Assembly (NCBI GenBank): GCA_019090845.1
Contig: JAHRVD010000001.1
Span: forward strand, 1-6,433
Reading direction: 5' to 3'
Length of the DNA: 6,433 bases
From: Marinosulfonomonas sp.
GTDB lineage: Bacteria > Pseudomonadota > Alphaproteobacteria > Rhodobacterales > Rhodobacteraceae
Part shown: positions 5,636 through 6,433 of the stretch, piece after piece
Layout of the letters: each line of letters begins with the position of its first letter
Position numbering within the stretch: the first letter of the stretch is position 1
The notes under the pieces: model-generated
Told to the model about the DNA's origin: nothing
The model's input: only the letters and a program-made list of their open reading frames with translations
Databases searched by the model: none
Made by a program: the position numbers and the translations under genes

Positions 5636-6433
5636 GTGTCAGAAACTTCTGAAAATTTTTCGACCGAGCGTCGAAAACTGCTGATTTTGACAGTGTTGGC
5701 GGGCTCTTTGTCGACTGTGATCAGCGGCACGGTCGTCAATGTCGTTTTCCCATCTCTTTCGGAAAGCCTGGGGGTGGACCGGCACAACCTGACATGGATA
5801 TCGGTGGCCTTCTTTGCTGCGATGACGTCAACGATGTTATCAATCGGATGGGCAATCGACACTTTTGGAATTCGTCGGGTTTTTAGCCGCGCGATGACTG
5901 TTTTCATCGTTGGGTCCGTGGTCTGCGCGCTGGCGCAAAACCTGCCAATGCTGGTGCTGGGGCGCATCGCTCAGGGTGCGTCGGCAGGGGCGGTGCAACC
6001 ACTGGTGATGATAGCATTATTCCGGGCATTTCCCGAAAGCGAACGCGGATTTGCCATGGGAATATTGGGCATGGGGGCCGTCATGGGGCCGACCTTTGGT
6101 CCGATGTTGGGGGGTGTTCTGATTGATACAATCGGCTGGCGTTGGCTGTTTGTCATGACTGTGCCCACTTCCATTCTATGCATGGTTACCGCCCGGTTTT
6201 CCCTGGTCAATCTTCCGGCAGCGCGCGGGAAATTCGACTGGACGGGTGTCGGCTTTCTGGTGCTAACGTTGGTGCCGTTTCTGTTCGCTTTGGCCGAACT
6301 GGGGATCGTCGGTCCGCTTTCACCGCTGGTTATAGTGCCAGCAGTTGTGTCGGTGATTGGCTGCGCGACTTTCATTCGACATTTGAACCGAGCGCGGCCA
6401 CCGCTGTTAGAGCCGGCACTGTTCCGCTCAAAC
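5636..6433 (+). CDS. MFS transporter, DHA2 (EmrB/QacA) 14-TM type, 3' end cut off
   Basis: An open frame of 266 codons with no stop to the window edge. The protein starts with a short polar segment (1-14, ending ERRKLL) and then has alternating hydrophobic helices; I estimate eight membrane segments near 15-38, 52-73, 83-101, 104-128, 140-164, 168-185, 203-221 and 225-247. Motif A between helices 2 and 3 reads GWAIDTFGIRRVF (71-83). LGRIAQGASAGAV (108-120) covers the helix-4 motif. Antiporter motif C is clear as GAVMGPTFGPMLGG (147-160), followed by the DHA2-typical WRWLFVMTVP (168-177). These point to a proton-coupled drug/metabolite exporter of the inner membrane; the rest of the 14 helices would lie beyond the window. 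Helix 1 reads VISGTVVNVVFP, without the Asp usual in the DHA2 LDxTIVNVALP motif. Start is GTG at 5636, ten bases after AAAAGG (5620-5625). It follows the MBL gene by 19 bases and probably exports a substrate or toxic intermediate. Confidence 0.9.
   Translation, partial: MSETSENFSTERRKLLILTVLAGSLSTVISGTVVNVVFPSLSESLGVDRHNLTWISVAFFAAMTSTMLSIGWAIDTFGIRRVFSRAMTVFIVGSVVCALAQNLPMLVLGRIAQGASAGAVQPLVMIALFRAFPESERGFAMGILGMGAVMGPTFGPMLGGVLIDTIGWRWLFVMTVPTSILCMVTARFSLVNLPAARGKFDWTGVGFLVLTLVPFLFALAELGIVGPLSPLVIVPAVVSVIGCATFIRHLNRARPPLLEPALFRSN

Noticed and set aside
5245..6375. Two long minus-strand open frames (5245-5967 and 5971-6375)
   Set aside because: They lie antisense to the end of the MBL gene and to the MFS frame; their translations have no family motifs, whereas the plus strand gives clear HxHxDH and MFS motifs.

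Overview
The window looks like chromosomal DNA of a Gram-negative proteobacterium, most likely an alphaproteobacterium of the Rhodobacterales/Roseobacter type. This is inferred from moderately GC-rich codon use, tight operons with Shine-Dalgarno sites and the enzyme families present; no rRNA or other phylogenetic marker is available to confirm it. I see no mobile element, tRNA, rRNA or CRISPR array. Coding density is high, and only one sizeable non-coding stretch exists (about 3289-3549).

Layout: two operons diverge from that intergenic region. The leftward operon (minus strand, read from about 3288 down to base 1) encodes, in transcription order, a crotonase-fold enoyl-CoA hydratase/isomerase, a family III (CaiB/BaiF) CoA-transferase, an acyl-CoA dehydrogenase, and the N-terminus of a second acyl-CoA dehydrogenase cut off by the window edge. 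Junctions are a 1-base TAATG overlap, an 11-base gap and a 19-base gap, so the genes are almost certainly co-transcribed. The rightward operon (plus strand, from 3550) encodes a nitronate monooxygenase/2-nitropropane dioxygenase-family flavoprotein, a metallo-beta-lactamase-fold hydrolase with an intact HxHxDH metal motif, and an MFS transporter of the DHA2 (EmrB/QacA) 14-TM type that runs off the right edge.

How they may work together (inference): the CoA-transferase would activate a carboxylic acid to its CoA thioester. One or both acyl-CoA dehydrogenases would introduce a double bond, and the crotonase would hydrate or isomerise the enoyl-CoA. The NMO-family flavoprotein, the MBL-fold hydrolase and the exporter-type MFS protein would act on a reactive or unusual intermediate, or on the substrate itself. 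No thiolase, hydroxyacyl-CoA dehydrogenase, acyl-CoA ligase or regulator is visible, so the substrate cannot be named. The main points of interest are the tandem paralogous acyl-CoA dehydrogenases, the crotonase lacking both classical hydratase glutamates, the NMO-family enzyme in a CoA-thioester context, and the shared divergent control region with a plausible sigma-70-type promoter and imperfect inverted repeats.
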